Shown piece by piece: positions 38,960 through 39,678 of a DNA stretch of 39,678 nucleotides; position 1 is the stretch's first letter, and every line of letters starts with the position of its first letter. The position numbers and the translations under genes were made by a program. Below the pieces are notes generated by a model, which worked only from the letters and a program-made list of their open reading frames with translations, did not search any database and had not been told where the DNA came from. This stretch comes from Rikenellaceae bacterium (GTDB lineage Bacteria; Bacteroidota; Bacteroidia; Bacteroidales; Rikenellaceae). Location of the stretch: positions 1 to 39,678 of the forward strand of contig JAIRQC010000022.1 in the NCBI GenBank assembly GCA_031256675.1, in the 5' to 3' direction.

Positions 38960-39678
38960 ATGAAAGACAATGTTATTGTCGGGGTCGACGTTAGTAAACG
39001 TCGGCTCGACTTCTGTTTGATGCGTGAGGGGAAAATCCTCTCGGAGCATCAGACAAAGAATATCCCCGTTGCTATTTCTGCCCTTATCGAAAAGATGATG
39101 GCAAAATACGGCGGGGATTTTCTCTTTTGCGCGGAGTTCACCGGCCAGTATACCTATCCGCTCGCTTGCGCCTGCGCTGCGACCGGATGCGCCCTCTGGC
39201 TTGAGAACCCGACGCAAATCAAGTTATCCTCCGGCATGAGGCGAGGCAAGAAGGACTCCGCCGATGCGCGGATGATAGCCGAATATGCAAATCGCCATGC
39301 AGATAAGGTTCGGCTGCATAATCGATCTTCGGAGCAGTTGGAGCGCTTGAAGCAGCTGTCGAGGGAACGCGCTCTTTACGTTACCGAGACGGCGAAGCTC
39401 AAAGGCCGGCTGCGAGACCAGGGCGACTGCATGCCGCCGGATATATTCAAAGAAAAATCCGCACGGCTTGCCAACATCATCGCCGCCATCGGCGCGGAGA
39501 TAGCGGCTATCGACGCTCGGATGTCGGAGATCTGCCGCAGCTCGGAGCAACTCGCCCGGCAAATGGAGCTTCTTACCTCCATCCCCGGAGTGGGAAAAGT
39601 TGTCGCACTGGCGATGATTATCGAGACAGGGGCGTTTACGAAGTTCGACAATCCGAGAAGCTTTAACTGCCACGCCGG
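38960..39678 (+). CDS. IS110-family transposase, 5' part
   Basis: The frame is open from the ATG at 38960 to the end of the window (239 codons). The RuvC-like DEDD domain is intact: Asp10 in VGVDVSK, Glu59 in FCAEFTGQY, and Asp99 and Asp102 in KKDSADARMIAEYA. A coiled-coil-like middle (about 120-200) follows, then the start of the transposase_20 domain with the helix-hairpin-helix LLTSIPGVGKVVALAMIIE. The catalytic Ser of the C-terminal domain lies beyond the window. Nothing here suggests inactivation, unlike the relic at 6903-7043. Confidence 0.9.
   Translation, partial: MKDNVIVGVDVSKRRLDFCLMREGKILSEHQTKNIPVAISALIEKMMAKYGGDFLFCAEFTGQYTYPLACACAATGCALWLENPTQIKLSSGMRRGKKDSADARMIAEYANRHADKVRLHNRSSEQLERLKQLSRERALYVTETAKLKGRLRDQGDCMPPDIFKEKSARLANIIAAIGAEIAAIDARMSEICRSSEQLARQMELLTSIPGVGKVVALAMIIETGAFTKFDNPRSFNCHA

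Overview
The window looks like a chromosomal segment of a gut-type Bacteroidales bacterium, most like Alistipes/Rikenellaceae. Coding DNA is unusually GC-rich for the phylum. Many genes sit behind the Bacteroidota -7 promoter box TAnnTTTG. The gene content is also typical: FimA/Mfa-type lipoproteins, BACON domains, DUF3575, GldE, and a TonB-dependent receptor beside a NikR-family regulator. No tRNA, rRNA or CRISPR array was seen.

Region 1 (1-6619) is part of a Mu/P2-like contractile-tail prophage. The order is an unidentified gene end, gpE-type chaperone with a probable -1 frameshift extension, tape measure, U, X, D, V, a small ORF, J and I, packed with short overlaps. One small membrane-protein gene runs against this operon from its own host-type promoter and looks like a moron. 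No gpW/gp25 homologue or tail-fibre gene is present after gpI. Instead there is a strongly paired RNA-like element (about 6618-6745) and an IS110-family relic.

Region 2 (7270-8568, minus) is gldE. Region 3 (9463-23897) is an accessory surface-structure locus: an AraC-type regulator, a fimbrillin-like lipoprotein, a Mfa2/FimB-like lipoprotein, a DUF3575 barrel, a TPR/PD40 periplasmic protein, a propeller/Calx-beta secreted protein, a BACON lipoprotein and a second fimbrillin-like lipoprotein. Two tandem paralogous helix-turn-helix proteins and an unrecognised lipoprotein follow. Overlapping or near-touching genes suggest co-expression, and the context suggests a variant fimbria.

Region 4 (24094-32948) is mostly housekeeping: lipA-lipB (lipoate synthesis), recJ, ychF, a DEAD-box helicase and gltX. 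A decayed IS3 transposase and a very G-poor tract lie between recJ and ychF. Region 5 (33244-37698, minus) holds glyA, a hotdog thioesterase, a NikR-like regulator that lacks three of four nickel ligands, and a TonB-dependent receptor. fabG (plus) follows, and an IS110-family transposase with a candidate bridge-RNA leader runs off the end.

A recurring theme is short in-frame tandem repeats of 12 bp coding for tetrapeptides. They occur in three genes: the C-terminus of the 23.3 kb lipoprotein, the middle of LipB, and the N-terminus of the TonB receptor. Non-coding 10-bp and 18-bp repeats lie nearby.
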